Below the pieces are notes generated by a model that did no database searches, was not told the DNA's origin, and saw nothing but the letters and a program-made list of their open reading frames with translations. From NCBI GenBank assembly GCA_946886185.1, contig CAMPIC010000018.1, positions 1-14,439 on the forward strand: DNA of 14,439 nt. Reading direction: 5' to 3'. This DNA is from an uncultured bacterium (GTDB taxonomy: Bacteria; Eisenbacteria; RBG-16-71-46; CAIMUX01). Below, piece after piece: positions 12,210 to 14,439 of this stretch. How positions within the stretch are numbered: the first letter of the stretch is position 1; the number at the start of each line of letters is the position of its first letter. The position numbers were made by a program, and so were the translations under genes.

Positions 12210-14439
12210 TCAGCGGACCACCACGGTGCCGCCCGTAATCACGATCGGACCGACTCGGTCGAACGTGTTCGTCCCCTCGGTGTATGTGCCGGCGCGCAAG
12301 GACAGCGTGGTGCCGTTTCCGGTAGCGGAGATCCCCTCGCGCACTGTGTTGTACGGATGCGCCGCCGATCCGTCTTCGATCCCGCCGTTCGCCCAATCGA
12401 CATACACGGCGTCGAGCGGCCGGCTCCAGAACATGCCGCGCCCGTAGGTGGCGGCGACGAGGATGTCCTCGTACCAGAACAGATCATCCACTTCGACATT
12501 GGCGGGGCCGTCGTTCTCCGGATAGTGAGGAGCGACGTTCCAGTTGAGACCGAAATCGTTGGACGCGAGCACGCCGAGATCGGTTCCGATGTAGATCCAA
12601 TCGGGGTTGATCGGATGGTACGTCGTCGTGTTGACCTGCAGCTCCGGCAACGCGTACGGGTCGGTGCCGGTCCGTTGAATCCAATTCGATCCTCCGTTCA
12701 CCGTGACCCAGACGTTGTCGCTTTCGAATCCGGAGAATGCGACGATCGCCTCGTTAGCGAAGTGCGGACTGACGGCGATGTCCATGACCCACCGGTCGGG
12801 CAGTCCGGGCGAGCCGCCATCCACGTTGGTCCAGCTCGCGCCGCCGTTGGTGGAGCGGGACACCGTGCCGTCCGAGTAGCCCGCCCACACCTCGTTCGCG
12901 TTGCCCGGCTTCACTCCGAGCGCGGTGCAGAAGGGGAACCCCGTGAGGAAGTTGCGCGATTGGCTCCAGCTCCCCGCCTTGTTGGTCGACTTCCAGATCC
13001 GAATTCCGCCCGCGTAGAGCACGCTGGCATTGTTCGGATCGAGCACGAAGGGGGCGATGAACGCGGCGTTGCTGCCGGTGTCCAGGAGTCCTGAGACGGA
13101 CGAGGTGTAGCTCCCTCCTCCGTCGGTGCTCTTGCGAATCCGCAGCACGGGCTGCTCGCCGTACAAGATCGAGGAGTTCGTGAAATCGATCGCGCAATAT
13201 CCGCCATCTCCGGTCTCTGCCTGGAACCAGGAATTGGGGCTCCCGCCGGTGTACCGCAAGGTGGAGTTGTCCTGCGCGCCGCCCATGATCACGCTCCCGC
13301 TCGCGGAAGCGGCACCTCCGTAGAACTGGGTGATGGCGAGTCCGTTGGCGAGATTGGTCCATCCCGAGGTCTGCGAGACGGTGAACAGATTGGTCGCTTT
13401 CTGGATCCCGCCGTCGTTGCCGAAGAACACGGTGCGGTTGGTCGTTCCGTTGTATCCGGGATGCGGCATCAGGACATGCTGATCGGCGTGCGCCGAGAGT
13501 CCGGTGTGATATTCGCGCCAGTCGCTGATCTTGGTGAAGGTTGCACCTCCGTCCAGGCTCCGCCAGAGATCGATCCCTCCGATGATCACGGTGTTGCTGT
13601 TGGTGGGATCGACCCAGATCATGTTGTCGTACCAGCCCTGACTGCCCGACCCGCTCGGATTGAAGACGTTGATGGTGGCGCGAAGCGTCCAGGTGGGATT
13701 CGCGGAGCCGATGTTGGTCGATCGCCAGACCTGCCCATTGCTGCGATCCATGAGCACGTACGCGACGTCTCCGGGTCCAAAAGCCACTTCACAGCGGCCG
13801 GTGTCGTCAGGGAGCTTCCCCGACGCGCCGGTGGTCTGCTCCACCCAGTTCGCGCCATAGTCGGTGGAGTAGAAGACGTCGCCGTTCGTATCCTCGCCAG
13901 GCTGCGATCCCGCGAACACGCGGTTGGTCACGTTCGGACTCACTTTGACGTCGGTGGCAGGACCCGGCATGAGCAGGGACAGGCTCCAGGATCCTCCCTC
14001 ATTCGTGCTCTTCCAGATGGCATGGGCGGGTGCGACCGCGGCATAGACGTCGCTCGTGGCGGGATCGATCGCGAGACGGTTCACGTACGCGAAGAGAAGG
14101 TTGGCGGTGCTCTCCAGCAAGCTCCAGGTGACTCCGCCGTCGGTGCTCTTGAAGATGCCGGCGCCCGGGGGAGCGGTGTAGTTCTCGTCGAAGTCCAGGA
14201 ACCAGTAGCTGGTGAATCCTTCTCCGGTGGCCGCGTACATCACGTTCGAATCGTTCGGATCGATCTGGATCGAGGTCACTGCGAGGTTGGCGAGGAAGTC
14301 GTTGACCGGCGCCCAGCTCGCGCCTCCGTCGTCGGTCCGGAAGATCCCTCCCGAAGGGCTTCCCACCCACATCCGATTCGTGACGCTGGGATGGATGGCG
14401 ATCGTGCGAATCCGGCCGCCGAGGTTGCCCGGTCCGAGC
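12210..14439 (-). CDS. Secreted Asp-box (BNR) beta-propeller protein; 5' partial
   Basis: The frame is open to the right edge. Reading past the ATG at 14372 continues the family's typical opening (LGPGNLGGRIRTIAIHP), so that ATG is internal and the true start lies outside. At least 743 residues are visible. Asp-box motifs recur throughout: TDDGGASW, STDGGVTW, STNEGGSW, STDYGANW, SLDGGATF, STDGGGSY, STNKAGSW, STNGGASW, TVNGGSNW and SNDFGLNW. They mark the blades of one or two VPS10/sialidase-type propellers. The last ~65 residues (from VYVDWANGG through AAHPYNTVREG to LRAGTY) match the opening coil of a parallel beta-helix module but stop soon after, at GGTVVVR. Asp boxes are structural, not catalytic, and no sialidase active site was identified. 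It is probably extracellular, binding or degrading polymers. It converges on the barrel gene with a 48-bp gap in which I see no convincing terminator. Confidence 0.83.
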   Translation of the reverse strand, partial: LGPGNLGGRIRTIAIHPSVTNRMWVGSPSGGIFRTDDGGASWAPVNDFLANLAVTSIQIDPNDSNVMYAATGEGFTSYWFLDFDENYTAPPGAGIFKSTDGGVTWSLLESTANLLFAYVNRLAIDPATSDVYAAVAPAHAIWKSTNEGGSWSLSLLMPGPATDVKVSPNVTNRVFAGSQPGEDTNGDVFYSTDYGANWVEQTTGASGKLPDDTGRCEVAFGPGDVAYVLMDRSNGQVWRSTNIGSANPTWTLRATINVFNPSGSGSQGWYDNMIWVDPTNSNTVIIGGIDLWRSLDGGATFTKISDWREYHTGLSAHADQHVLMPHPGYNGTTNRTVFFGNDGGIQKATNLFTVSQTSGWTNLANGLAITQFYGGAASASGSVIMGGAQDNSTLRYTGGSPNSWFQAETGDGGYCAIDFTNSSILYGEQPVLRIRKSTDGGGSYTSSVSGLLDTGSNAAFIAPFVLDPNNASVLYAGGIRIWKSTNKAGSWSQSRNFLTGFPFCTALGVKPGNANEVWAGYSDGTVSRSTNGGASWTNVDGGSPGLPDRWVMDIAVSPHFANEAIVAFSGFESDNVWVTVNGGSNWIQRTGTDPYALPELQVNTTTYHPINPDWIYIGTDLGVLASNDFGLNWNVAPHYPENDGPANVEVDDLFWYEDILVAATYGRGMFWSRPLDAVYVDWANGGIEDGSAAHPYNTVREGISATGNGTTLSLRAGTYTEGTNTFDRVGPIVITGGTVVVR

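Noticed and set aside
14370..14372. ATG at 14372 as the start of the Asp-box protein
   Set aside because: The frame upstream of it encodes the family's typical GPGNLGGR opening, so the protein starts beyond the window.

Overview
The window looks like chromosomal DNA from a GC-rich, Gram-negative, diderm bacterium. The evidence is an outer-membrane beta-barrel protein, a LolA-like periplasmic protein, lipoprotein and signal-peptide-bearing proteins, and a sigma-54-type promoter. Myxococcota-like or Eisenbacteria/Gemmatimonadota-like lineages would fit the style of the secreted Asp-box protein, but the sequence alone does not settle the taxonomy. I see no insertion sequence, CRISPR array, tRNA or rRNA.

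Layout. (1) Positions 1-2990, plus strand: the end of an M16-family (pitrilysin/insulinase) protein, translationally coupled through ATGA to an M28-family aminopeptidase-like protein with a PA-like insert. The visible M16 half lacks the zinc motif, and all five metal/catalytic positions I could align in the M28 protein are substituted. (2) Positions 3073-5469, minus strand: an unusually long (798 aa) transketolase-type thiamine-diphosphate enzyme with a GEG in place of the usual GDG. (3) Positions 5470-5951: a 482-bp divergent intergenic region holding an AT-rich dyad and a strong sigma-54 (-24/-12) promoter match. (4) Positions 5952-7346, plus strand: an exported protein of unknown function, then a lipoprotein gene interrupted by one in-frame TGA. 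(5) Positions 7347-7604: spacer with a degenerate tandem repeat. (6) Positions 7605-12161, plus strand: a three-gene operon of RND/MMPL exporter, LolA-like carrier and outer-membrane barrel, plausibly one lipid or lipoprotein export route from inner to outer membrane. (7) Position 12210 to the window end, minus strand: a large secreted Asp-box (BNR) beta-propeller protein whose 5' end lies outside the window.

The most interesting locus is 6702-7346. Read through the TGA at 6972-6974, it gives a 214-residue lipoprotein with two YHS-like (metal-binding) modules. The TGA sits exactly where the second cysteine of the family's FCCxxC motif would be, so the product would carry C-U-T-P-C, a UxxC redox motif. 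A hairpin with a single bulged base, a 4-bp upper stem and a 5-nt loop containing GU begins about 10 nt after the TGA and matches the architecture of a bacterial SECIS element. TGA ends at least seven other genes here, so general recoding is excluded. A candidate selenoprotein is the favoured reading; a single nonsense mutation or sequencing error is the alternative.
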